Notes: generated by a model from the sequence alone, not told the origin. A stretch of DNA of 64,000 nt from Haemophilus haemolyticus_M (GCF_003490935.1 NZ_QQGD01000002.1:310001-374000); one strand, 5' to 3'. Shown: positions 35,115-44,050, numbered from the stretch's first letter. Numbers and translations: made by a program.

Positions 35115-35182
35115 ATCCCGAATTTTTATTTAAAAAATTTTCAGAAAATGTTGAACTTTCTTATAAAGTGCTAGTCTCATAG

Positions 35183-35260
35183 AACAAGCAACTTGCAGTT
35201 GTTTTAATAAAATTGGTTCCTTAGGTTATTTGCCCTGCATTCATTGTGGGGCTTTTTCTT
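35183..35260 (+). ncRNA. sRNA-like unit 2 of a tandem pair
   Basis: Same architecture as the unit at 35038. It begins AACAAGCAACTTGCAGTTG, has the same middle, and ends with GCCCTGCA/TGTGGGGC and a T-rich tail. Compared with unit 1, one stem base in the 5' hairpin (G to A) and two in the terminator stem (CA to TG) changed, all leaving G-U or Watson-Crick pairs. A TTGAAC box at about 35151 could be its -35 element. The tail ends 8 bases before the yqaA stop codon on the other strand. Confidence 0.6.
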
Positions 35261-35267
35261 GCGCATT

Positions 35268-35741
35268 TTATAATAAGAATGGTGCACTAAAAAACAATAA
35301 CGCAACATAACGAACCAGTTTTCCAAGAAAGATAAAGATGCTACTTGCCACAAAATTTAACCTTAACCAACCTGCTATGGCACAAAATAAATCACCAACG
35401 ATAGGCAGCCAGCTTAAAAGTAAAGTAATCGCCCCATAACGCCGTAGCTGATTTATTGCCCATAAAGTGCGGTGATTTTTTGGAGCAAATTTTGGCATCC
35501 ATCGCCCAATCCCGTAAGTGGTTAAACTCCCCAATCCATTGCCAAGCGTGGCGAAAAAAACGAGTGCTAATATGTCTATACTAAATAAAGATCCCAACGC
35601 CAATTTAGGGACAGCAAGAGCAACAAATGCAACCTCAGAATTACCTGGTAATACCGTTGCACTCAAGAATGCGCTGACAAACATAAGGCATAACGCATGA
35701 GTTTGCCAAAAATCAGCACTAAAAAATGAAAAAATATCCAT
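35268..35741 (-). CDS. yqaA: YqaA-type DedA-family membrane protein
   Basis: Inner-membrane protein of the VTT/DedA superfamily, 157 aa, matching E. coli YqaA along its length: FVSAFLSATVLPGNSEVAFVAL, ATLGNGLGSLTTYGIGRWMP and RRYGAITLLLSWLPIVGDLFCAIAGWLRL. Function is not established for this subgroup; relatives transport lipids. Its start overlaps the stop of yqaB (TAATG), so the pair is translationally coupled, as in E. coli. Confidence 0.9.
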   Translation of the reverse strand: MDIFSFFSADFWQTHALCLMFVSAFLSATVLPGNSEVAFVALAVPKLALGSLFSIDILALVFFATLGNGLGSLTTYGIGRWMPKFAPKNHRTLWAINQLRRYGAITLLLSWLPIVGDLFCAIAGWLRLNFVASSIFIFLGKLVRYVALLFFSAPFLL

Positions 35742-36343
35742 TATCTTGGCGAAATGATTTCTCGAGAGCGAACATCAAACACGTCCATTCCCGCATTTAA
35801 TCCCGCTTGCACGCCTAAATCAGCATCTTCAAATACGATACAACGACTTGGATTAGCTTGAATTAATTCCGCACAACGTAAAAAAGTTTCTGGATGTGGT
35901 TTATGTTCTTTTACATCATCTGCACTGACAATGGCATTAAAGTAAGGTGCAATAGCCAGTTTATCCATCAACATATCAATAATTTTACGGTGTGAGCCAG
36001 AACCTAGAGCAATCGGCTTTTTCTGATGAAAAGATTTAACAATTTCAAAGGTTGGCAATAACTTTGATTGAGTCGGAATAAGTTGATAAGACAACTCACG
36101 TTTTGCAGCAAGCACATCCTCAATTCGATCTAGTGGCATATTCGCCGCTTTCATCATTTCTCCCGCAATGGTTCGAACCGTCGCCCCACCGAAGTTATAC
36201 ATAATTTGGCAATCAAATTCATAGCCAAATCGCTCTCCCACCATCGTCCAAGCCTGTGCATGTACGGGCATGGTATCGATTAAAGTTCCATCCATATCAA
36301 AAATCAATCCTTCATATGGATTGAACATCTCATAATCTAACAT
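35741..36343 (-). CDS. yqaB: HAD-family sugar-phosphate phosphatase YqaB
   Basis: Haloacid-dehalogenase-like phosphatase (beta-phosphoglucomutase-like subgroup), 200 aa, for which E. coli YqaB dephosphorylates fructose 1-phosphate. HAD motifs: LIFDMDGTLIDTMPVHAQAW (I), IALGSGSHRKI (II), KPHPETFLRCAE (III) and VFEDADLGVQAG (IV). It is upstream of and coupled to yqaA. The divergent 115-base gap leads to the PRD-like gene. Confidence 0.92.
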   Translation of the reverse strand: MLDYEMFNPYEGLIFDMDGTLIDTMPVHAQAWTMVGERFGYEFDCQIMYNFGGATVRTIAGEMMKAANMPLDRIEDVLAAKRELSYQLIPTQSKLLPTFEIVKSFHQKKPIALGSGSHRKIIDMLMDKLAIAPYFNAIVSADDVKEHKPHPETFLRCAELIQANPSRCIVFEDADLGVQAGLNAGMDVFDVRSREIISPR

Positions 36344-36458
36344 TTTTACATCCTTACAAATTTTTTACCATTTTGCTACAAAACTGTGATCTGTGCACTG
36401 TTTTATTTTGGTAAAGTGCGGTAAATTAGTGAACAAATTTTGAACTAATAAAAAACAA

Positions 36459-36836
36459 ATGCGGTTATTTAAGCAACTAGAACGTTGGAAAATTCGCAGG
36501 CAAATAAATCAATCTATTATTGATGTGGTATTTCATTTACGAGATCGATTAGCTCATTACTGGCAAGCTGATGTAAATACGCCTCAAGTAGATTTTATGC
36601 TGCTGCACATTGCTTGCAGCTTAGGTCGAATAGAACGAGGAGGTTGCGTTTCACCACTATATCCAGAAATACTTGAAGAAATTCAAAGTGCGGTCATTTT
36701 TCCACAAGTTTTAGCTATCCATCAAGATTTACTCAAGTTGATGCCGTTTTCCATTCCTGAAGCAGAACAAACTTATTTTTTAGCGAACATTCATTCTTTG
36801 GTTATTGAACAGAAGCAATTAAAGCATGTGATGTAA
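36459..36836 (+). CDS. PRD-like (PTS regulation domain) protein, 125 aa
   Basis: A small helical cytosolic protein. The pattern SIIDVVFHLRDRLAHYW, MLLHIACSLGRIERGG and a final helix (YFLANIHSLV) resembles one PRD module of PTS-controlled regulators, with His residues at candidate phosphorylation positions. There is no DNA-binding or PTS domain attached, so it would be a stand-alone PRD. It diverges from yqaB. The call is from pattern resemblance only. Confidence 0.5.
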   Translation: MRLFKQLERWKIRRQINQSIIDVVFHLRDRLAHYWQADVNTPQVDFMLLHIACSLGRIERGGCVSPLYPEILEEIQSAVIFPQVLAIHQDLLKLMPFSIPEAEQTYFLANIHSLVIEQKQLKHVM

Positions 36837-36860
36837 TATAAATAAGTCCACTTATAAAAA

Positions 36861-36890
36861 ATGACCTAGCTTTTAAACTAGGTCATTTTT
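36861..36890. terminator. Bidirectional terminator between the PRD-like gene and the oxidase
   Basis: ATGACCTAG and CTAGGTCAT pair over 9 bp with an 8-base loop; T and A runs flank it. Confidence 0.85.
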
Positions 36891-36895
36891 ATATC

Positions 36896-38191
36896 TTAAC
36901 GATATTTATCTAGAAATTTGTAATACTGCACACCAATCTTTGTCGCAAGATCTTTGATAATTCGGCCACCATAAACAGAAGGGACTTTCAGTCCTTCAAA
37001 AATAGATAAACGTTCATCGTCACCAAAAATCGCCTCAGTTACAATTCGTCCCGCAAGACCCGTCAAAGCAACACCGTGACCAGAATATCCCTGTGCAAAA
37101 TAAATGTGCGGAGAAATACGACCAAAATGTGGCGTTGAGTTTAAGGTCATATCAATCGGGCCAGCCCAGCCATAATCGATTTTTACATTTTCAAGTTGCG
37201 GGAATACGCGCAACATATTTTTCCGCATAATCGCGACCATATCTTTTTCTGAGCTAGAATCACTACCAAAAAGCAGACGGTTGTCAGCACTCAAACGATA
37301 ATAGTCCAATAATAAATTGTTATCGCACACCGACATGCCGTTATTAATGACAGAATCAGCAACCGCTTGGCTTAACGGCTCTGTGGCGATAATAAAACTT
37401 TCTACAGGTAATATTTTACGATTAATTCCGTGATGGATAGATTTCGGGAGCGCATCAATATAAGCATTGGTGGCTAAAATAACGTCTTGAGAAATCACCG
37501 CACTTTTATCTGTTTTAACCTCAACGCAACCATTTTTCTCAACCATATCCACTACGGGAGATTGTTCAAAAATCTGAACACCCAGATCGACACAAGCTTT
37601 CGCTAAACCTAAACAATAATTAAGTGGATGTAAATGCCCTGAGTTACTATCAAATAAGCCCCCCACATAAATATCACTGCCTAAGTGTTGTTTTAATTTA
37701 GGTTTATCCCAAAGTTGCATATTCTGATAGCCAAAATTCTCATGACTTTCTTTTTCAATTTCAATTAAGTCATCCATTCGACGTTCATTTAATGCTAATG
37801 TGGCATAGCCTTTTTTCCAATCGCACTGAATGCCATATTTCTCAATGCGTTCATCAATAATATCAATGGCCTCTAATGACATATTCCAAAGTTTATGCGC
37901 TTTATCTTCGCCAACTTGTTTAACGTATTCATCAATGCCTTCTTCAAAGCCATTAATTGCCTGCCCACCACTACGACCAGAAGCACCAAAGCCTACTCGA
38001 GCGCCCTCTAATACAATAACTTTTTTTCCTTTTTCCGCTAGTTCTAATGCCGCAGATAAACCAAAAAATCCAGCCCCGATCACACATACATCAGCATGTT
38101 CAATTTGAGTGAGCGGCGGGAATTGAAAATCTTGGTTACGAGAGTCGAAATAATAAGAGCGAACGTGTTCTTGATAGGCAAAATTAAGCAT
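36896..38191 (-). CDS. FAD-dependent oxidoreductase, OrdL/PuuB-like
   Basis: A DAO-family flavoprotein. The start at 38191 is chosen because Met55 of the longer open frame begins the family-like MLNFAYQEHVRSYYFDSRNQ, preceded by AAGAGA; the upstream extension runs into the potD promoter. The Rossmann motif is ADVCVIGAGFFGLSAALELAEKG. Similarity is to gamma-glutamylputrescine oxidase (PuuB/OrdL), which oxidises a putrescine conjugate. Being divergent from a polyamine-binding protein gene suits a polyamine role. Substrate is inferred. 431 aa. Confidence 0.82.
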   Translation of the reverse strand: MLNFAYQEHVRSYYFDSRNQDFQFPPLTQIEHADVCVIGAGFFGLSAALELAEKGKKVIVLEGARVGFGASGRSGGQAINGFEEGIDEYVKQVGEDKAHKLWNMSLEAIDIIDERIEKYGIQCDWKKGYATLALNERRMDDLIEIEKESHENFGYQNMQLWDKPKLKQHLGSDIYVGGLFDSNSGHLHPLNYCLGLAKACVDLGVQIFEQSPVVDMVEKNGCVEVKTDKSAVISQDVILATNAYIDALPKSIHHGINRKILPVESFIIATEPLSQAVADSVINNGMSVCDNNLLLDYYRLSADNRLLFGSDSSSEKDMVAIMRKNMLRVFPQLENVKIDYGWAGPIDMTLNSTPHFGRISPHIYFAQGYSGHGVALTGLAGRIVTEAIFGDDERLSIFEGLKVPSVYGGRIIKDLATKIGVQYYKFLDKYR

Positions 38192-38332
38192 AAAAAATCT
38201 CTTAGGAAAAAATTGGCAAAATCTTACCCCGAAAGGGAAATATGTCAAACCTTTTACAAAAAAAATGCTATACTGCGCGCGCGCAAAATTTGTGCGTTTT
38301 ATGATGAACGATAACCCTCGGAGGTCAATAAA

Positions 38333-39385
38333 TTGAAAAAATTCTTTGCTCACTCACTCAAAAATCTTTTCCTTTCCACCACCGCACTTTTCGCGGCTTC
38401 CGCTTTCGCCAATAACAAACTTTACGTCTATAACTGGACAGACTATGTGCCTTCTGATTTAGTCGCTCAGTTCTCTAAAGAAACTGGCATCGAGGTAATT
38501 TATTCTACCTTTGAAAGCAACGAAGAAATGTATGCGAAACTCAAACTTACTCAGAATACTGGCTCTGGCTATGATTTGGTGTTTCCATCAAGTTACTACG
38601 TAAATAAAATGATTAAGGAAAAGATGCTTCAACCGATTGATCAAAGTAAATTGACCAATATTCATCAAATTCCTAAACATTTATTAAATAAAGAATTCGA
38701 CCCTGAAAATAAATATTCATTACCTTATGTTTACGGACTTACTGGTATTGAAGTTAATGCGGATGAGATTGATCCTAAAAACATCACTAGCTGGGCAGAT
38801 TTATGGAAACCTGAATTTAAAGGCAAAGTTCTTATGACCAGTGATGCACGTGAAGTGTTCCACGTAGCATTATTGCTTGATGGTAAATCGCCTAATACCA
38901 CAAATGAAGAAGACATCAAAACAGCTTATGAGCGTTTAGAAAAACTTTTACCAAATGTGGCAACCTTTAACTCTGACTCGCCAGAAGTCCCTTACGTACA
39001 AGGTGAAGCAGCAATTGGTATGATTTGGAATGGTTCTGCTTATTTAGCACATAAAGAAAATCCATCTCTTCAATTTGTGTATCCAAAAGAAGGCGCAATT
39101 TTCTGGATGGATAACTATGCGATTCCAACTACAGCAAAAAATGTTGAAGGTGCGCATAAGTTCATTGACTTCTTACTTCGTCCAGAAAATGCCAAAGTTG
39201 TGGTAGAACGCATGGGCTTTTCTATGCCAAATGAAGGAGTCAAATCATTACTCAGCCCAGAAGTTGCCAATGATCCTAAACTATTTCCACCAGCATCAGA
39301 AATAGAAAAAGGGATTATGCAAGGTGATGTTGGAGAAGCTGTCGATATTTATGAAAAATATTGGAGCAAATTAAAAACCAATTAA
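38333..39385 (+). CDS. potD: Spermidine/putrescine-binding periplasmic protein (orphan PotD)
   Basis: ABC-importer binding protein: a signal peptide (MKKFFAHSLKNLFLSTTALF, cleavage near AFANN) then a polyamine-binding bilobal fold with LYVYNWTDYVPSDLVAQFSKETGI and YDLVFPSSYYVNKM. The start is TTG, with GGAGG at 38320-38324, a good ribosome-binding site that decides the start. No potABC genes are next to it, so it must use a transporter encoded elsewhere. An uptake core lies in the signal-peptide codons. It precedes an IS3 remnant by about 40 bases. Confidence 0.93.
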   Translation: MKKFFAHSLKNLFLSTTALFAASAFANNKLYVYNWTDYVPSDLVAQFSKETGIEVIYSTFESNEEMYAKLKLTQNTGSGYDLVFPSSYYVNKMIKEKMLQPIDQSKLTNIHQIPKHLLNKEFDPENKYSLPYVYGLTGIEVNADEIDPKNITSWADLWKPEFKGKVLMTSDAREVFHVALLLDGKSPNTTNEEDIKTAYERLEKLLPNVATFNSDSPEVPYVQGEAAIGMIWNGSAYLAHKENPSLQFVYPKEGAIFWMDNYAIPTTAKNVEGAHKFIDFLLRPENAKVVVERMGFSMPNEGVKSLLSPEVANDPKLFPPASEIEKGIMQGDVGEAVDIYEKYWSKLKTN

Positions 39386-39423
39386 TTTCTAAATTTAGAA
39401 AACAAAAAAGTGCGGTGAAAATT

Positions 39424-39725
39424 TGATCTGTACCCTAAAAGTTGGACTAACCAAACCAACAATTGAGGTGCAGATTTTATTATGGGTAAACACTACATAA
39501 TCAAATTTAAATTACAGGTTCTTCAATCTATTCTTAATAGAAAAATGAGTATTAAGAAGCCACTAGTATTTATAATAAACAAAGCTAATAGTATCATTTT
39601 CTATCAGATGGAGGCATATCGTCGATTTCATTACTGAAAATGGCGATATTCAAAGTATGTCAAGAAAAAGGAATTTCTTAGATATATGACATATAGAAAG
39701 TTTCTTTGGACTATTAAATTCACCA
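39424..39725 (+). mobile_element. IS3-family insertion sequence remnant (left end plus 3' transposase fragment)
   Basis: The left terminal repeat is well kept (39424-39448, reading TGATCTGTACCCTAAAAGTT). It is followed by the start of OrfA (MGKHYIIKFKLQVLQSILNR), then a large internal deletion leading into OrfB C-terminal pieces (QSMSRKRNFLDI; ESFFGLLN) with a stop. It is the same IS type as the copy ending at 33222 and in the same orientation. It is inactive. Confidence 0.8.
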
Positions 39726-39746
39726 CACTTCTTATATAGCTAATAT

Positions 39747-39775
39747 AAAAAAGGAGCATCAAATGATGCTCCTAA
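39747..39775 (-). terminator. Terminator of plsB
   Basis: AGGAGCATC and GATGCTCCT form a 9-bp stem with a 4-base loop; six A on the plus strand supply the minus-strand T tract. Confidence 0.85.
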
Positions 39776-39789
39776 AATTTAAACCTGAC

Positions 39790-42219
39790 TTAAGCATGTT
39801 CTTCTGCTTTTTCAACCGTTCCTTTGACAGTCAAACAAATTTCCGTTGAAATCAAATGAGAAAGCGTTGAAGCCAAATATTCTATTTTTTCAAGATTGCC
39901 ATTGCCTGATTCATCAAAATAACCTTGCTCTTTCAAATTCGCAATGAACATAGAGAAGACGGCTTTATCAAAGAATTCCGGTGCATTAATACCATGCAAC
40001 ACAGATAAACGCTGTGCAACGAGTTGACTTTCTTTTTCAAGTTCTGCACGTGAAATATCTGGTTGCTTTTGCAAAATTGTCACTGTGATGTAATAACGTT
40101 GCAAGATTTCACGCATTCCCGCAGACCAAAGTTGTAAAATACGTACTTTCGATTTATTGATAGATAAGAAATTATCATTAGAGTTAATCACCTGTTGGCG
40201 CGCAAATTCATCAATAATGTGGTGAATTTGAGTTTTTAACTCTTCTTCACTAAAGTGCAAGAATAACTCGCCTTTTAAGAACGGATAAATCTTACCAACC
40301 GCTTCCACTAATAAATCTTTCTGAATCGCCTCATAATGCAAAATGATGCTTGCAACTAAAGATGGCAATACAAATAAGTGTTGAATATTATTGCGATAGT
40401 AAGTCATCAACACGGCCGACGCGCGTTCCAAACGCACAATTTCCCCAAAGTTATCCTTTTCGACTAACACGCCAACACGATCAAGCGTTAATACATGGTT
40501 TAACATCATTTCAGGCGTAGCCGTTGGCAAGACAACATCTGTGGAATAAGGCACGTTTTGTAGTAATTGTTGGTAACTCGCCAGTTGTTCTAAAAGTTGC
40601 TCACGAGAAAGTGCACGCTGACGAGAAGACAATAATGCTGTCCCAACCAAATTCATTGCATTCACCGCGGCAGCTTTATTAATGTTCACCATTACTTGTT
40701 TTGATATAGAATCAACTGCGGGAGCAAACCATTGTGGTTTTTCTTCGTGATTTTGCTCTTTCCAATCAGGGAAATGTTGGCTCAAATAGTTTGAAAGCGT
40801 AATTGGCTCACCAAAATTCACAAAACCTTGACCAAGATTGCGTAATTTTTTTATTACTCGAATAACCAAACCTGCATTTTCTTTTTCTTTCGCTGCTCCA
40901 CGCAATTCTTTTGCGTAAGTATCCACTTCCAATACATGCTCATATCCCACATAAACTGGAACAACAGAAATTGGGCGAGTTTGATTATGTTGTAACGCTT
41001 GAAGTGTCATCGACATCATACCTGTTTTTGGCGCAAGTAAACGACCAGTACGCGAACGACCACCCTCAATAAAATATTCTACTGAATAACCACGATGGAA
41101 TAACTCTGATAAATATTCGCGGAAAATGGCAGAATATAATCTGTTTCCTTTAAAAGTTCGGCGAATAAAGAATGCCCCCCAACTGCGGAACATTCTACCC
41201 ACAGGCCAGAAGTTTAAATTAATTCCTGCTGCGATATGCGGTGGAACAAGCCCTTGATGATAAAGCACATAAGAAAGCAATAAATAGTCGATATGACTAC
41301 GGTGACAAGGCACATAAACAATCTCATGACCTTCAAGTGCTAATTTACGTACGCGATCTGCATTTTGCACATCAATACCAGAATAAAGTTTATTCCAAAG
41401 CCAACGTAAAAAACGATCCACTGCTCGTAAACTTGAATGACTTACATCAGCAGCAATTTCATCCAAAATCTTATGCGCTTCTTTTTGGGCTTTTTCAATA
41501 CTGATATTTTTCGATTTTGCTTCATCTTCAATCGCACGTTGAATCGCTTCTGATTGCAATAATTTATTAAACATAGCTTGGCGATTCGGTAAACGCGGGC
41601 CTGTGGCAGAAATACGCTGTTTAGCAAAATGCATTTTTGCAACTCGAGCCAATTTTTGCGCAATTTTTTCATCAGAACCATGCTCATTCACCATATAACG
41701 TAATGAAACGGCTTGAGAAAAACGCACAAAAGTATCACGTCCAAACCAAATAGCAGCAAAAGTTTTTTGCATGCCATTTAACAAACGCAAGTTAGGCAAA
41801 CTGGATTTATCTTCATGTCCAGGAGAACGCCCCCAAAGAACGGAGACTGGAATAAGTTGCACATCTAAACTCTCAGAAGTGCGGTGTAATTCGAGGTATT
41901 TATTGAAAATCGTGGTGGTTTCATCTTTCGCACCTTTCGATTTAAAAATGCGGCGTCCCTCATCTAAATACACATAACGAGGCAACTTCACACCATCAAT
42001 TTCATTTTTCTCCGCAGGATCAGGCAAACCTAACGCCAAACAATTTCGACGGAAAATAACGAAATCGGTTTGAGAGGTATAAGGCAAAACATAAACAACA
42101 GGTTGGTGAATATTGAGGGAAAGCTCTTCTATCGGATTGGCTGGAATTGGATTATTTTTCACTAATACTGACAGAGGCAAGCTCAATAATTGACGATACA
42201 TATTTACAAAATTTGCCAT
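39790..42219 (-). CDS. plsB: Glycerol-3-phosphate acyltransferase
   Basis: First acylation of glycerol 3-phosphate in phospholipid synthesis, at the inner membrane. Acyltransferase block I is VYVPCHRSHIDYLLLSYVLY (H-x4-D, about 300-320), followed by FIRRTFKGNRLY, EYFIEGGRSRTGRLLAPKTGM and VPVYVGYEHV. The start at 42219 is used because MANFVNMYRQLLSLPLSVL follows and an AAAGAGAAAA tract lies upstream; the open frame extends further 5'. At 809 aa it is family length. It diverges from lexA as in E. coli. Confidence 0.95.
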   Translation of the reverse strand: MANFVNMYRQLLSLPLSVLVKNNPIPANPIEELSLNIHQPVVYVLPYTSQTDFVIFRRNCLALGLPDPAEKNEIDGVKLPRYVYLDEGRRIFKSKGAKDETTTIFNKYLELHRTSESLDVQLIPVSVLWGRSPGHEDKSSLPNLRLLNGMQKTFAAIWFGRDTFVRFSQAVSLRYMVNEHGSDEKIAQKLARVAKMHFAKQRISATGPRLPNRQAMFNKLLQSEAIQRAIEDEAKSKNISIEKAQKEAHKILDEIAADVSHSSLRAVDRFLRWLWNKLYSGIDVQNADRVRKLALEGHEIVYVPCHRSHIDYLLLSYVLYHQGLVPPHIAAGINLNFWPVGRMFRSWGAFFIRRTFKGNRLYSAIFREYLSELFHRGYSVEYFIEGGRSRTGRLLAPKTGMMSMTLQALQHNQTRPISVVPVYVGYEHVLEVDTYAKELRGAAKEKENAGLVIRVIKKLRNLGQGFVNFGEPITLSNYLSQHFPDWKEQNHEEKPQWFAPAVDSISKQVMVNINKAAAVNAMNLVGTALLSSRQRALSREQLLEQLASYQQLLQNVPYSTDVVLPTATPEMMLNHVLTLDRVGVLVEKDNFGEIVRLERASAVLMTYYRNNIQHLFVLPSLVASIILHYEAIQKDLLVEAVGKIYPFLKGELFLHFSEEELKTQIHHIIDEFARQQVINSNDNFLSINKSKVRILQLWSAGMREILQRYYITVTILQKQPDISRAELEKESQLVAQRLSVLHGINAPEFFDKAVFSMFIANLKEQGYFDESGNGNLEKIEYLASTLSHLISTEICLTVKGTVEKAEEHA

Positions 42220-42349
42220 GATAAATTTTCTCTTTGTTGTAAATTTGAAATATTTTAACACATCCGATCTCAACCGTTTTAAAAAATTTGGTGGCAGAAT
42301 GTGACCTAATACACAGATCTAAAAAATAACTATTGCAACTTCACACAAT

Positions 42350-42365
42350 CTGTATACAATACCAG
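42350..42365. promoter_or_regulatory. LexA box 1
   Basis: CTGTATACAATACCAG fits CTG-N10-CAG in the plsB-lexA gap. Confidence 0.85.
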
Positions 42366-42369
42366 TTAT

Positions 42370-42385
42370 CTGTATTTAAAAACAG
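42370..42385. promoter_or_regulatory. LexA box 2
   Basis: CTGTATTTAAAAACAG fits CTG-N10-CAG, 20 bases from box 1 start to start, and ends 8 bases before the lexA start. Two boxes on nearly the same helix face imply tight autorepression. Confidence 0.85.
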
Positions 42386-42393
42386 GAGTGTAT

Positions 42394-43017
42394 ATGAGAC
42401 CATTAACAGCACGCCAACAAGAAGTGTTGGATTTATTAAAACGTCATTTAGAAACAACAGGCATGCCACCAACACGAGCTGAAATCTCTCGAGAATTAGG
42501 CTTTAAATCACCCAATGCGGCAGAAGAACATTTAAAAGCGCTTTCACGCAAAGGTGCGATTGAGATTATTCCAGGCGCATCCCGTGGTATCCGAATCTTA
42601 GACTATAGCGCAAATGAAGAATTTGATGGTTTACCACTTGTGGGGCGCGTAGCGGCTGGAGAACCGATTCTTGCTGAACAGCATATCGAAGCAACTTATC
42701 GTGTAGATGCCGATATGTTTAAACCACAAGCAGATTTCTTACTAAAAGTTTATGGTCAATCCATGAAAGACATTGGTATCTTAGATGGTGATTTATTAGC
42801 TGTACATAGCACCAAGGATGTACGTAATGGACAAATTGTCGTTGCCCGTATTGAAGATGAAGTGACGGTAAAGCGCCTTGAGAAAAAAGGTTCTATCATT
42901 TACCTACACGCAGAAAATGAAGAATTTGATCCAATTGTGGTAAATCTTGAAGAACAAGAAAACTTTGAGATTGAAGGCATTGCCGTAGGGATCATTCGCA
43001 ATAATGCTTGGATGTAA
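42394..43017 (+). CDS. lexA: SOS repressor LexA
   Basis: SOS regulator, cleaved when RecA is activated. The N-terminal winged helix (PLTARQQEVLDLLKRHLETT, PPTRAEISRELGFKSPNAAEEHLKAL) precedes the Ala-Gly cleavage site in GRVAAGEPIL (about residues 87-97). The peptidase Ser is in VYGQSMKDIGILDGD and the Lys in VTVKRLEKKG. The start at 42394 is used (an in-frame GTG at 42388 is also open) because the family begins MRPLTARQQ and GGAG precedes it. At 207 aa it is normal. Confidence 0.97.
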   Translation: MRPLTARQQEVLDLLKRHLETTGMPPTRAEISRELGFKSPNAAEEHLKALSRKGAIEIIPGASRGIRILDYSANEEFDGLPLVGRVAAGEPILAEQHIEATYRVDADMFKPQADFLLKVYGQSMKDIGILDGDLLAVHSTKDVRNGQIVVARIEDEVTVKRLEKKGSIIYLHAENEEFDPIVVNLEEQENFEIEGIAVGIIRNNAWM

Positions 43018-43036
43018 TCTGAGTAAACTAGCGAAT

Positions 43037-43074
43037 AAAGTGCGGTAAAAATTTCCTGTGTTTTACCGCACTTT
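43037..43074 (+). terminator. Uptake-signal dyad terminator of lexA
   Basis: AAAGTGCGGTAAAA pairs exactly with TTTTACCGCACTTT over 14 bp around a 10-base loop. Confidence 0.9.
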
Positions 43075-43159
43075 TCTTAATCTAAAATTCTGAATTTGCC
43101 ATTCTTTTTACCGCTCTCTATAATGCAATCAATCTTGAATTTAAATAAAGGATGGAAAA

Positions 43160-43984
43160 ATGCAGTTTTCCAAAATGCACGGATTAGGCAACGATTTTGT
43201 TGTGGTTGATGGTGTTACTCAAAATGTTTTTTTTACGCCAGAAACCATTCAACGCTTAGCTGATCGCCACCGTGGAATTGGTTTTGATCAGCTTTTGCTT
43301 GTTGAACCACCTTATGATCCTGAACTCGACTTTCATTATCGCATTTTCAATGCCGATGGAAGTGAAGTTTCGCAATGCGGAAATGGTGCCCGCTGTTTTG
43401 CTCGTTTTGTGACATTAAAAGGGCTAACTAACAAAAAAGACATCGCGGTTAGCACGCAAAAAGGCAATATGGTTCTAACGGTAAAAGACGATAACCAAAT
43501 TCGTGTGAATATGGGTGAACCGATTTGGGAGCCAGCAAAAATTCCATTTACCGCAAATAAATTCGAGAAAAATTACATCCTACGCACAGACATTCAAACC
43601 GTCTTATGTGGTGCCGTTTCAATGGGAAATCCTCATTGTGTTGTACAAGTAGATGATATTCAAACAGCAAATGTTGAACAACTTGGTCCTTTGCTAGAAA
43701 GTCACGAGCGTTTTCCTGAGCGTGTCAATGCTGGTTTTATGCAAATCATCAATAAAGACCATATTAAACTTAGAGTTTATGAACGTGGTGCTGGAGAAAC
43801 GCAAGCCTGTGGAAGTGGAGCTTGTGCAGCTGTTGCAGTTGGAATTATGCAAGGTTTATTGAACAATCGAGTTCAAGTCGATTTGCCAGGCGGTTCATTA
43901 ATCATTGAATGGGATGGCGTTAGTCATCCACTTTATATGACTGGCGAAGCGACCCATGTATATGATGGTTTTATAACTCTTTAA
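43160..43984 (+). CDS. dapF: Diaminopimelate epimerase
   Basis: Converts LL- to meso-diaminopimelate for lysine and peptidoglycan. The two catalytic cysteines are in NADGSEVSQCGNGARCFA (about 73) and GETQACGSGACAAVAV (about 217). It begins KMHGLGNDFVVVDGV. At 274 aa it is complete. Transcription ends at a hairpin (43992-44020). Confidence 0.97.
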   Translation: MQFSKMHGLGNDFVVVDGVTQNVFFTPETIQRLADRHRGIGFDQLLLVEPPYDPELDFHYRIFNADGSEVSQCGNGARCFARFVTLKGLTNKKDIAVSTQKGNMVLTVKDDNQIRVNMGEPIWEPAKIPFTANKFEKNYILRTDIQTVLCGAVSMGNPHCVVQVDDIQTANVEQLGPLLESHERFPERVNAGFMQIINKDHIKLRVYERGAGETQACGSGACAAVAVGIMQGLLNNRVQVDLPGGSLIIEWDGVSHPLYMTGEATHVYDGFITL

Positions 43985-43991
43985 TCTTCTT

Positions 43992-44024
43992 ATCCCCATC
44001 AAATTCTTAAAGATGGGGATTTTA
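43992..44024 (+). terminator. Terminator of dapF
   Basis: ATCCCCATC and GATGGGGAT pair over 9 bp, followed by a T-rich tail. Confidence 0.8.
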
Positions 44025-44034
44025 TCTCCAGCTT

Positions 44035-44050
44035 ACGCAAACGTTTTCGT
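44035..44050. promoter_or_regulatory. PurR operator upstream of purL
   Basis: ACGCAAACGTTTTCGT is a consensus PurR box, 64 bases before the purL start. Confidence 0.9.

Noticed and set aside
36380..36405. A possible CRP site before the PRD-like gene (TGTGATCTGTGCACTG)
   Set aside because: Only one half fits TGTGA and the other half is degenerate; not called.
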